Assembly: GCA_041398785.1 (NCBI GenBank)
Contig: JAWKUA010000041.1
Location: 1 to 30,538 of the forward strand
Length of the DNA: 30,538 nucleotides
Source of the DNA: Planctomycetaceae bacterium
Lineage (GTDB): Bacteria > Planctomycetota > Planctomycetia > Planctomycetales > Planctomycetaceae
Direction: 5' to 3'
Of this stretch, positions 9,376 to 16,410 are shown piece by piece. The first letter of the stretch is position 1; each line of letters opens with the position of its first letter. The notes beneath the pieces were generated by a model. It saw only the letters and a program-made list of their open reading frames with translations, ran no database searches and was not told the origin of the DNA. Position numbers and translations under genes: made by a program.

Positions 9376-9918
9376 TTAGCGATCGCATCGTCTCGCGTGG
9401 TCCAGGTCCGCCTGATCGGGGACACCGATATACGGCAGGTGACGGAACTCGTCGTTGTAGTCCAGGCCGTAACCGACAACAAACTCGTCGGGAATTTTGA
9501 AGCAGAAGTAGTCCGGTTCGATGTCTACTTCGGATCGAGCCGTCTTCCACAGCAGCACCGCTGACCTGACGCTGGCGGGGTTGAATTCCCGAACGGATTC
9601 GTAGAGGCCGACCATCGTGTTTCCGGTATCGAAGATGTCATCCAGAATGACGACATCGCGGCCGCGGAGATCGGGGACCAGAGAACTGTTGATCGTCAGC
9701 AGTCCCGGCGACGTGCGGGCGCCTCCGTAACTGGATGCCTGAATCATGGCGACTCGCAGCGGAACCGATGTCGCCCGGATCAGATCGGCCAGCAGGACAA
9801 CACTGCCGGTCAGCACTCCCAGAATCGTCAGCGGCCGGCCGGAGTATTCCGCAGTGAGCACCGCGCCCAGTTCACGGACTCGGTCGCGAATTTCAGTTTC
9901 GTCGATCAGTGTTCGCAT
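9376..9918 (-). CDS. hpt: Hypoxanthine phosphoribosyltransferase
   Basis: A 180-residue cytosolic purine-salvage enzyme joining hypoxanthine or guanine to PRPP. Seen: LGVLTGSVVLLADLIRA (pyrophosphate-binding loop region, about 34-50), a flexible-loop SSYGGARTSPG segment (about 64-74), the PRPP-binding motif VVILDDIFDTGNTM (about 90-103), and the C-terminal purine-binding part YFCFKIPDEFVVGYGLDYNDEFRHLPYIGV with the family's G-YGLDY-E-RNLP pattern (here FRHLP). The length matches bacterial HPRTs. I place the start at MRTLIDETEIRDRV (ATG 9916-9918), since the 44 residues upstream are basic and proline-rich and overlap the next gene; no clear ribosome binding site is seen. Confidence 0.93.
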   Translation of the reverse strand: MRTLIDETEIRDRVRELGAVLTAEYSGRPLTILGVLTGSVVLLADLIRATSVPLRVAMIQASSYGGARTSPGLLTINSSLVPDLRGRDVVILDDIFDTGNTMVGLYESVREFNPASVRSAVLLWKTARSEVDIEPDYFCFKIPDEFVVGYGLDYNDEFRHLPYIGVPDQADLDHARRCDR

Positions 9919-10019
9919 GGTCGGTGGCGCGGGCGGAATCGGGAATTGCGGAAGAGTAGATTCCTGTCGGAGGAATTCCAATCCGCGCCGGCGCTGCGGC
10001 GAATTGCGTGGCACTGACT

Positions 10020-10886
10020 TCAGTCGGCCAGTCCGAACCGGACGATGCACCAGATCGCCTGGAAGCCGTCCTTCCAGCCGATCTTTTTGCCTTCCGCGTA
10101 GGTCCGGCCCGAGTAGCTGACCGACGTTTCGAAGACGCGATAGCGGCGTCGGGCAATTCGCGCGGTGATTTCCGGTTCGAATCCGAAACGATTCTGTTTC
10201 AGCCGCGGTGTGAGTTCCCGAATCACCTCCGCACGAAAGACCTTGTAGCAGGTTTCCATATCAGTCAGGTTCAGATTCGTGAACCAGTTCGACAGCATTG
10301 TCAGAAAGCGATTGCCGACGTAGTGCCAGTAGTAAAGGACGCGGTGCGCCTTGTCTCCCAGAAACCGACTGCCGTAAACCACGTCGGCGCGGCCTTCGAT
10401 GATGGGCTTCAGCAGCGACGGATATTCTGACGGATCGTATTCCAGGTCGGCGTCCTGAATGATGACGATATCTCCTTCGACGTTTTGGAAGCCGGTTCTG
10501 AGAGCCGCGCCCTTACCCTGATTCACTTCATGGAAGAAGACTCGCACGCGATTGAAGTCATCCATGCGGGAATCTTCCGCGAGCTGTTTCAGGATTGCGG
10601 CCGAATTGTCGCGGCTGCAGTCGTCGACCAGAATCAGTTCCTTTCGCACGGGCACTTCGCGGACGCGGTCGACCAGGTCCAGCAGCGTTTTTTCTTCGTT
10701 GTAGACCGGGATCACGACCGACAGCCGGATGTTGTCGGGAATGGGATAGAAGCCGGCGTGACGGCAGGCCGCCTCCCCAAGGTTTGACTTCTGGACTTCG
10801 TACCATTCCGGGGACCACGGCCGGACGATGTCGAAATTGGGAGAGTTCTGCATGGTCACGGAGGAATTGGGTTCGGACGGAATCAT
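10020..10886 (-). CDS. GT2 family glycosyltransferase (dolichol-phosphate mannosyltransferase-like)
   Basis: A GT-A glycosyltransferase of about 288 residues: LSVVIPVYNEEKTLLDLVDRV at the start of the fold, ELILVDDCSRDNSAAIL, NQGKGAALRTGF and the metal-binding QDADLEYDPSEYPSLLKPI. The DADLEYDP variant and the later GSRFLG and NRFGFEPEITARIAR segments are those of polyprenyl-phosphate mannose/glucose synthases (DPM1 class). There is no C-terminal membrane domain, so it would act at the cytoplasmic face and could provide the lipid-linked sugar that the GT39-type enzyme at 6491-7828 needs; that link is inference. Start uncertain: ATG at 10886 (MIPSEPN) or 10853 (MQNSPNF), neither with a good ribosome binding site. 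The open frame further upstream runs through dispersed repeat copy A and is rejected. Confidence 0.87.
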   Translation of the reverse strand: MIPSEPNSSVTMQNSPNFDIVRPWSPEWYEVQKSNLGEAACRHAGFYPIPDNIRLSVVIPVYNEEKTLLDLVDRVREVPVRKELILVDDCSRDNSAAILKQLAEDSRMDDFNRVRVFFHEVNQGKGAALRTGFQNVEGDIVIIQDADLEYDPSEYPSLLKPIIEGRADVVYGSRFLGDKAHRVLYYWHYVGNRFLTMLSNWFTNLNLTDMETCYKVFRAEVIRELTPRLKQNRFGFEPEITARIARRRYRVFETSVSYSGRTYAEGKKIGWKDGFQAIWCIVRFGLAD

Positions 10887-10900
10887 GGCGGCCGGGGACG

Positions 10901-10984
10901 TTCTACTGCCCACGGCGGATGCTGATGCTTTTCGGAATCTTACTGCCGCGAGTCTGAATGCCTCATTTTTCCGCTCGCGGTACA
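10901..10984 (-). repeat. Dispersed repeat copy A, directly upstream of the GT2 gene
   Basis: Read on the minus strand: the palindrome CCGC-2-GCGG (10971-10980), about 36 bases including TGAGGCATTC, and the 34-nt core (10934 down to 10901) starting CGAAAAG. The core ends 15 bases before ATG 10886. It matches copy C at 29 of 34 and copy B at 27 of 34 positions. Its position makes it a candidate promoter or leader of the GT2 gene, but the presence of a copy without a downstream gene argues for a mobile or dispersed repeat. Confidence 0.75.
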
Positions 10985-10991
10985 ACTGAGT

Positions 10992-12185
10992 TCAATTCGT
11001 CGGTCCGGGGCGAAGCAGTTCAAGCAGACTCGGCAGAACCTCCGGGCCGCTGCAGACGTACAGGATCGAAGTCGCGCGAACCGGGCGACATCCTATACTC
11101 TGCGGGTATGTCCGCACCGTTCGTACGTTCTTTGCCACACAGGGCGACAACGAAAACTCCGGCGATCCTTCCGATTGCACCGGCGAACTCCCCGAATTGT
11201 GCCACCACGCGGCCACTTCGCCGGATTTCAGCAGAGTCCGCAGTTGCAGCGCAAGTCGACCCATCGTGAACCGGCCGTTCACGTCATTCGCCAGCCGCAG
11301 CCGTGAGTCTCCGTCGGCCGTTTCGTACATCATGCAGTCGATTCCCAGCGGCCCGAAGTATCCGGCATGCTGAGCTTCCCGGCAGATGCGATGACCGTGT
11401 TCGACGGCGGCCATCCAGCGGGAATCCACTTCGCCGGCAGCACGAATAATGCTGCCCTGATAGCGACCGACCGGATCGTTCAGCAGCTCTGTCGCTCCCA
11501 GAAAGTCGATGGAATCATCTCGGCCGATTTCAAACTGAAGTCCGCACTCCGCCTTGGTCCGCACCCACGGTTCGACATAGACGCCGCCAGGAAGCTGCAG
11601 GTGCTTGTCCAGCCAGCCGCGCTGCTGTGCATTGAGTTCCAGTCCAACGGCGATCAGACGGTTCCTTCCGGCGTGACTGATGTCGGGCTTGGCAACCCAG
11701 CGATCGTATCCGGACGCCGCCAGAGCACTGACCGCGCGGCGCCATTCGTCACGATCACTGCACAGCGTTCCGAATCCTCCGTCGAGCGCTGGAACGCCGG
11801 CATCGGAAGATCCGGCGACGTCATCAAACCGTGCGGAAAACCGGCGGCTGTTGACGTCCCGGACCACGTCGATCGGCGGCCATTCCGATTTGTCAGCCCC
11901 CAGCGACACGGCAAGTTCCGCCGCCACAGACGACCAGCCCCACGGCACCAGCCGGGCGCCGTTCATGTCGGCACTCAATGGCCGGAATTGGGCATGATTC
12001 AGGCAGTCCGGCAAGCCGGCGGGAATTGCGCTGTCGCGGACAATCACGGTATCGCCGGGTTCCGCAAGCAGGGCCATCAGAGGCGCAAGTTCGTCGGCCG
12101 CTCGCTTCGTTTCCGGAGTTTCCCTGGATGAGCGGCCGGTCAGTTGATCTTCGAACGTGAAGTTCGGAAGCAGCAGTCGCGGCAT
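10992..12185 (-). CDS. ATP-grasp superfamily protein, function unknown
   Basis: About 397 residues from MPRLLLPNFTFEDQL. The middle and C-terminal parts look like an ATP-grasp fold: RWVAKPDISHAGRNRLIAVG (a lysine in a beta-strand plus glycine loop), GVYVEPWVRTKAECGLQFEI (strand with the conserved acidic residue), YFGPLGIDCMMYETADGDSRLRLANDVNGRFTMGR, where acidic residues and asparagine near the end would bind magnesium. ATP-grasp enzymes form acyl phosphates and ligate them to amines or thiols. The N-terminal 120 residues may be a pre-ATP-grasp domain as in peptide ligases of the PGM1 type; this is tentative. The start codon lies 2 bases after the recQ stop (TGACCATG), so translation is coupled to recQ. 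The last about 60 residues (LSPCVAKNVRTVRTYPQ onward) look less ordered. Confidence 0.6.
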   Translation of the reverse strand: MPRLLLPNFTFEDQLTGRSSRETPETKRAADELAPLMALLAEPGDTVIVRDSAIPAGLPDCLNHAQFRPLSADMNGARLVPWGWSSVAAELAVSLGADKSEWPPIDVVRDVNSRRFSARFDDVAGSSDAGVPALDGGFGTLCSDRDEWRRAVSALAASGYDRWVAKPDISHAGRNRLIAVGLELNAQQRGWLDKHLQLPGGVYVEPWVRTKAECGLQFEIGRDDSIDFLGATELLNDPVGRYQGSIIRAAGEVDSRWMAAVEHGHRICREAQHAGYFGPLGIDCMMYETADGDSRLRLANDVNGRFTMGRLALQLRTLLKSGEVAAWWHNSGSSPVQSEGSPEFSLSPCVAKNVRTVRTYPQSIGCRPVRATSILYVCSGPEVLPSLLELLRPGPTN

Positions 12186-12187
12186 GG

Positions 12188-14521
12188 TCAATCGCCGTGC
12201 CTGACTTCGAAGCACGCGACAACGACCCGGATGTCTCCGTAGCTGACTTCTTCGTTCAGCGCTTCAAAGATCGGCTTTAGCCGTTCACAACCGATGTTGC
12301 CGATCACGGCTTCGACCCGTTCGACAGTTTCCGGGCGGATCCAGGCTGCCGCGTCGGTGACCTTCCTGACGTGAACATACGACGCCAGGTGCTCGCAGAC
12401 AGTTCCGACGCTTCGGTCCAACTGCAGAGCCACTTCGTCGATTCCAAGGCCGGAATCGAAAAGTTCGAAGTACTGTCCCGACGCCGCCGATATTCGTGCG
12501 GGCTTGGGACGAATCTGCGGCGCGGACGCGCGAGATGCCATGACATCCGTGTCCACACCGTTCCGCCGGCACCAGTCGGCAATTCGATCGATCAGCATCG
12601 CGCCGAATTCCCGCTTCTTGCGTTCGCCGATTCCGTAGATCTGCAGCAGTCGGTTCGGGTCCGTCGGACGCAGTCTTGCCAGTTCCCGCAGCGTCACGTC
12701 ACCGAAGATGACGTAGGGCGGCACTCCGCGATCCGCGGCGACTTCCTGGCGAATTCGTCGCAGGTCTTCGAACAGTTCGCGATTGACGCCGACCCATTTA
12801 TCCGATTCCGAGGACGCTGCGACGCGGCGACGCGGACGGGTCAACTGGGGAGTGTGCCGGCCCTTCAAAACCTGCCAGCCCGCATCGGAGATCGTCAGCA
12901 CGGAATATTCCCCGGAGCGAACCAGGTAGCCGTGCGCCACAAGCTGATCGATCCAGCCCCGAACATGCTGGTCGGATTCGTCCCGCAACAAACCATACGT
13001 GCTCAGCCGATCATGACCGTTGCTCAGCACTTTCTTATTGCGCGACCCGCGCAACACCTGGGCCGTGTAGTCGGCACCGAATCGCTGCTCCTGGCGGAAC
13101 ACGCTGGACAGGATCTTCTGGGCCACGACAAGCGGATCTTCGATCGGTTCGATTTCCCTCAGACACACGTCACAGGCGCCGCAGTTTTCTGATTCCAGAT
13201 CCTGGCCGAAATGGCGTACGAGCTGCCGGTGTCGGCACTTCGCGCTGGCACAAAACGAATCCATCTGAGCCAGGGCGGCGAGCGACCTGGCGCGATTGCC
13301 TGCGTCTTCGGACTGGTTGATCAGAAACTCCCACGTCTTGCCGTCGCGGCCCGAATAGAACAGACAGCATTCGGCTTCCAGGCCGTCGCGGCCCGCGCGG
13401 CCGCTTTCCTGCTGATAGGCTTCGATGTTGCGCGGCATCTCGGCGTGAATCACATAGCGAACATTGCTCTTGTCGATACCCATGCCGAACGCCACCGTGG
13501 CCACGATGATGTCGACCTGTTCGTCGATGAACGCTTCCTGGTGCTTCCGGCGCTCGTCCGCTTCCAGGCCGGCGTGATACGGCAGCGTCCGGTACCCCAG
13601 GCTGTTCAGAGTCGCGCTGGTGCTTTCCACACTGGCGCGGCTGATGCAGTAGATGATTCCGGATTCGTTCGGATGGCGATCGATAACTTCGCGAATCTGA
13701 ATCATCACGTCGGTGCGGCGTTCGATGCGGTACAGCAGGTTGGGACGATCGAACGATCCCACCAGGATTTCCGGATCCGCCAGTCCGAGCTGGCCGGCAA
13801 TGTCGGCTCGCACTTTTTCCGTGGCCGTCGCCGTCAGCGCATGCAGCGATGCCTGCGGAAACGCGGTTCGCAGGCAATTTAACTGGCGGTACTCCGGTCG
13901 AAAGTCGTGCCCCCACTGACTGATGCAGTGCGCTTCGTCAATCGCGATGAAACTGATCGCGGTGTCCTGGAGAAATCGAATGGTTCGATCCTGCACCAGA
14001 CGTTCAGGCGCTGCGAACAACAGCTTGATTTCGCGGTTTCGCACACGATCGGCGACCGCCATTCTCTGCGCGGTGCTCAGGCTGCTGTTGATGAACGCGG
14101 CCGGGATGCCATTCTGAGTCAGAGCGTCCACCTGATCCTTCATCAGAGCGATCAGCGGACTGACAACGATGGCCATGCCGTCACGGCAGACCGCCGGAAG
14201 CTGATAGCACAGCGACTTTCCTCCGCCCGTGGGCAGCACGACCACGGAATCGCGGCCTTCCATCGCCGCCAGCATCGCTTCCCGCTGCAGAGGCCGGAAG
14301 GAATCGTAGCCCCAGCACTGCTGCATCCTGGCGCGCAGCTCTTCGACCACCGGCGACGTTTCCGCCGATGTCGCACTGACGGGTCTGGTTGAAGCACTGC
14401 CGGACACTTTCCGCCAATACAGCCTGCGGTCATGGTGACACAATTGCCTGACGGCGCGCGATTCTACCGGAGACGACTGCGGAATTGCACCGTCTGCGCT
14501 TGCACGCGGCCCGGCCGACAT
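12188..14521 (-). CDS. recQ: ATP-dependent DNA helicase RecQ
   Basis: A superfamily 2 3'-5' helicase that unwinds recombination and replication intermediates. Counting from the longest frame (777 residues): motif 0 and the Q motif GYDSFRPLQREAM about 71-83, Walker A LPTGGGKSL 96-104, DEAH box 195-198 with HCISQWGHDFRPEY, ALTATAT motif III, VATVAFGMGIDKSNVR motif V and QESGRAGRDG motif VI. Then the RecQ zinc-binding cysteines in FCASAKCRHRQL and ENCGACDVC, a winged-helix RQC region, an HRDC domain (about 590-670) and a C-terminal HTH_40-type helix-turn-helix (SGLGIDEVALQLDRSVGTVCEHLASYVH). The start is uncertain: ATG 14521 has no ribosome binding site and abuts the ArsR operator; GTG 14407 is a plausible shorter start. 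It is followed directly by the ATP-grasp gene. Confidence 0.95.
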   Translation of the reverse strand: MSAGPRASADGAIPQSSPVESRAVRQLCHHDRRLYWRKVSGSASTRPVSATSAETSPVVEELRARMQQCWGYDSFRPLQREAMLAAMEGRDSVVVLPTGGGKSLCYQLPAVCRDGMAIVVSPLIALMKDQVDALTQNGIPAAFINSSLSTAQRMAVADRVRNREIKLLFAAPERLVQDRTIRFLQDTAISFIAIDEAHCISQWGHDFRPEYRQLNCLRTAFPQASLHALTATATEKVRADIAGQLGLADPEILVGSFDRPNLLYRIERRTDVMIQIREVIDRHPNESGIIYCISRASVESTSATLNSLGYRTLPYHAGLEADERRKHQEAFIDEQVDIIVATVAFGMGIDKSNVRYVIHAEMPRNIEAYQQESGRAGRDGLEAECCLFYSGRDGKTWEFLINQSEDAGNRARSLAALAQMDSFCASAKCRHRQLVRHFGQDLESENCGACDVCLREIEPIEDPLVVAQKILSSVFRQEQRFGADYTAQVLRGSRNKKVLSNGHDRLSTYGLLRDESDQHVRGWIDQLVAHGYLVRSGEYSVLTISDAGWQVLKGRHTPQLTRPRRRVAASSESDKWVGVNRELFEDLRRIRQEVAADRGVPPYVIFGDVTLRELARLRPTDPNRLLQIYGIGERKKREFGAMLIDRIADWCRRNGVDTDVMASRASAPQIRPKPARISAASGQYFELFDSGLGIDEVALQLDRSVGTVCEHLASYVHVRKVTDAAAWIRPETVERVEAVIGNIGCERLKPIFEALNEEVSYGDIRVVVACFEVRHGD

Positions 14522-14541
14522 GTAACCTATCAGTTACTTAT
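14520..14541. promoter_or_regulatory. Probable ArsR operator (GTAAC-N6-GTTAC)
   Basis: A dyad GTAAC (14522-14526), six bases, GTTAC (14533-14537). A dyad of this form just ahead of an ArsR-family gene paired with an SRPBCC gene fits the autoregulatory sites known for the family. The site touches the first possible ATG (14540) of the regulator and the longest possible recQ start (14521), so it could influence both directions. Confidence 0.6.
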
Positions 14542-14893
14542 GAAACCGGACTCAATGGATGCTGTGTTCCAGGCACTGTCGAACGCTTCCCGGCGAAGGA
14601 TTCTGGATCTGGTGAAGGGAATGCCCGGCTGCAATGTGAATGACGTATGCAAGTATTTCGACGTCAGCCGCATTGCGGTGATGAAGCATCTGAACGTGCT
14701 GGAAGCGGCCCGGTTGATTCTGTCCGAAAAGCACGGTCGTTCGCGGGAACTGTATTTCAACGCAGCTCCGATACAGATGATCTACGACCGCTGGACGACG
14801 GAGTACAGCTCGTTCTGGGCAAGCCAGGTGACGGATCTGAAATTCAAGTCAGAGCAGCAACAGAAACAGAAAGGCAATGCCGCCAATGGCTGA
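14540..14893 (+). CDS. ArsR/SmtB-family winged-helix transcriptional regulator
   Basis: A 117-residue DNA-binding protein. MDAVFQALSNASRRRILDLVKGMPG is the typical N-terminal helix pair, NVNDVCKYFDVSRIAVMKHLNVLEAARLILSEKHGRSRELYFNAAPI the helix-turn-helix and wing. No metal-binding cysteine pair like ELCVCDL of ArsR or the SmtB sites is present, so it is likely not an arsenic sensor; it belongs to the subgroup paired with SRPBCC/AHSA1 proteins, whose gene follows here with overlap. The start may be ATG 14540 (MKPDSMDAVF) or ATG 14555 (MDAVFQAL); the second is attractive because the first overlaps the operator dyad and has no ribosome binding site. It probably represses its own operon. Confidence 0.9.
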   Translation: MKPDSMDAVFQALSNASRRRILDLVKGMPGCNVNDVCKYFDVSRIAVMKHLNVLEAARLILSEKHGRSRELYFNAAPIQMIYDRWTTEYSSFWASQVTDLKFKSEQQQKQKGNAANG

Positions 14894-15428
14894 AACGACG
14901 AAGGCTGAAACGACAAAGCTGGTGAATCGAATCGTCATTAACGCTCCGATTCAGAAGGTCTGGGACACACTGACGAAATCCGGCGAACTGCAGCCGTTTT
15001 TCTTCAACAGCGTGCTTCACACAACATCGCTGGCTCCCGGCGCGCCGGTCAGGATGAGATCACCGGACGGAAAGTACACCGGCGTTGTCGGCGAAGTTCT
15101 GGAACTCGACCCGCCGTATCGGTACTCGATGACGTTTAAGTTCACCAACTTCGACGATCCGGTCTGCAAAGTGACGCACGTTCTGAAGGAGATCGAAGGC
15201 GGCACGGAATACACTCTGATTTCGGAAGAAATTCCGAAGGGAACTAAAACGGAAAAGCAGATGGCCCAGGGCGGATCGTTTATCGTCAGGACTTTGAAAG
15301 GTGTTGTCGAAACGGGACGTCCGCCGTTTGGGTCGCGAATGCTGCTGACACTGATCAAGTGCTTCGCGTGGGCCACACCGAAGGTATGCCTTTCTGAAAA
15401 CTGGCCGCTGGACCGTAAGATCACGTAG
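14877..15428 (+). CDS. SRPBCC / AHSA1-domain protein
   Basis: A small START-like fold protein of 183 residues. KLVNRIVINAPIQKVWDTLTKSGELQPFFF is the usual first strand and helix pair; GVVGEVLELDPPYRYSMTFKF, CKVTHVLKEIEGGTEYTLISEEIP are the later strands that line the ligand cavity. AHSA1-type members bind small hydrophobic molecules; ligand and role here are unknown. The gene overlaps the ArsR-family gene by 17 bases, or 8 if translation starts at the second ATG (14886, MAETTKAE), which has AAAGG about 11 bases upstream. The C-terminal about 50 residues (RTLKGVVETGRPPFGSRMLLTLIKCFAWATPKV) depart from the usual ending. The operon is likely controlled by the operator at 14520-14541. Confidence 0.87.
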   Translation: MPPMAETTKAETTKLVNRIVINAPIQKVWDTLTKSGELQPFFFNSVLHTTSLAPGAPVRMRSPDGKYTGVVGEVLELDPPYRYSMTFKFTNFDDPVCKVTHVLKEIEGGTEYTLISEEIPKGTKTEKQMAQGGSFIVRTLKGVVETGRPPFGSRMLLTLIKCFAWATPKVCLSENWPLDRKIT

Positions 15429-15446
15429 CGGCCCGCAAGAGCATCG

Positions 15447-16160
15447 TCAGCGGACTCGCATGCGGTCGGCGAAGTGAGGGCTGAACGGATTGAACTCCGC
15501 TTCCTTCGCCTTGCCCACCGCCAGCGACAGCGACGAATGCTGCATTTCAAACGACATGATCAGAAACGGATCAACGCGAAACTGGTCCCACGGAGACTTG
15601 TTGTCGACCCAGGAATTGCCTCGGTGATCGATGCGAATCAGCTTGCGCTTCTTTTCCGACATGAATACATTCGTAATCAGAATGGCAAAGTACTCTTCTT
15701 CCTTGTCGAACTTCGCCTCATACTTGCGGCAGGTCTTCGCACCCTCCATGTGTCGAAAGGCGTGAACGCTTTCGTGCAGCAGCGTGGCATCCGGAATCTT
15801 GCGGTTTTTCGGCGTAATCCAGACGGTGGAATCTGATCCGTGTCCGGTACCCGCGACGCCGCAGGTGTTGTCGTCATCGTCGACGGCGTCGGCCAGATTC
15901 GTCGGGATCGCAGCGGCGTTGGCGGGCGTCCAGATCCACGGACGAATCGTCAGTTGTCGCTTCAGTTGCTTCAGCACCGCGTTCGCCGCCACGGATTTTC
16001 GCAGTGAATCGAGATTCGCCACGATGACTTTTTCGTACTTCGCAGCGTCCCAGGATGCCGGCAGGCTGAGCGTGAACGAGGACGGCATCGGCGGTGCGGC
16101 GCTCTGAGCGTTGCTGATGGAACCATCGATCGTGATATTCGTGTCGTATTTCGTAGCCAT
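15447..16160 (-). CDS. Putative zinc metallopeptidase resembling family M91 (NleD-like)
   Basis: A 237-residue protein without signal peptide or membrane helix. It has a zinc-peptidase motif HESVH at residues 129-133 (DATLLHESVHAFRHMEG), followed 20 residues later by DKEEEYFAILITNVFMSE (153-170) and IDHRG (177-181). In the M91 effector family (peptidases such as NleD of enteropathogenic E. coli) the same order appears: HExxHA, a glutamate-rich EEE-Y-A--TN-Y-SE segment, then an RxDH. The call relies on recalled motifs, not on a database search. A good ribosome binding site (GGGAAGGGA) precedes ATG 16158-16160. It faces the SRPBCC gene tail to tail with an 18-base gap. A DNTCGVAGTGHGSDSTVWITP segment precedes the motif. 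It might be an effector, toxin or housekeeping protease; no immunity or secretion gene is adjacent. Confidence 0.6.
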   Translation of the reverse strand: MATKYDTNITIDGSISNAQSAAPPMPSSFTLSLPASWDAAKYEKVIVANLDSLRKSVAANAVLKQLKRQLTIRPWIWTPANAAAIPTNLADAVDDDDNTCGVAGTGHGSDSTVWITPKNRKIPDATLLHESVHAFRHMEGAKTCRKYEAKFDKEEEYFAILITNVFMSEKKRKLIRIDHRGNSWVDNKSPWDQFRVDPFLIMSFEMQHSSLSLAVGKAKEAEFNPFSPHFADRMRVR

Positions 16161-16410
16161 GCTGCGGTCCCTTCCCGGAATCGTGGTGCGAGCGGTCGGG
16201 CTGCGAAAGTGCAGCGGCCGACGTCAATAGCTCGCCACCTCGCCGAAAATGCGACACGCTTTCCTGGAAATTCCGGCGCATGCAAGACCGGGGCGTGTCA
16301 TCTCAGGCCGCAGTCGGTCGCATTTCCGGAACGAAATCGCGGACCGGCGATTGGTCTTGAGACAGCGACAGCACTGTGCGGGTCAAATCACTGACCGGTC
16401 GCCGCCATCG

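Noticed and set aside
9171..9482. N-terminal extension of the sulfatase
   Set aside because: It runs through the palindromic repeat (REGEAPAEP) and into the hpt gene; a clear signal peptide begins at 9170.
10971..10980. Rho-independent terminator after the ATP-grasp gene
   Set aside because: The stem CCGC/GCGG is short, and on the transcribed strand it is followed by A residues, not by a T run.
10887..10985. N-terminal extension of the GT2 gene
   Set aside because: It is translated from dispersed repeat copy A and lacks similarity to the family.
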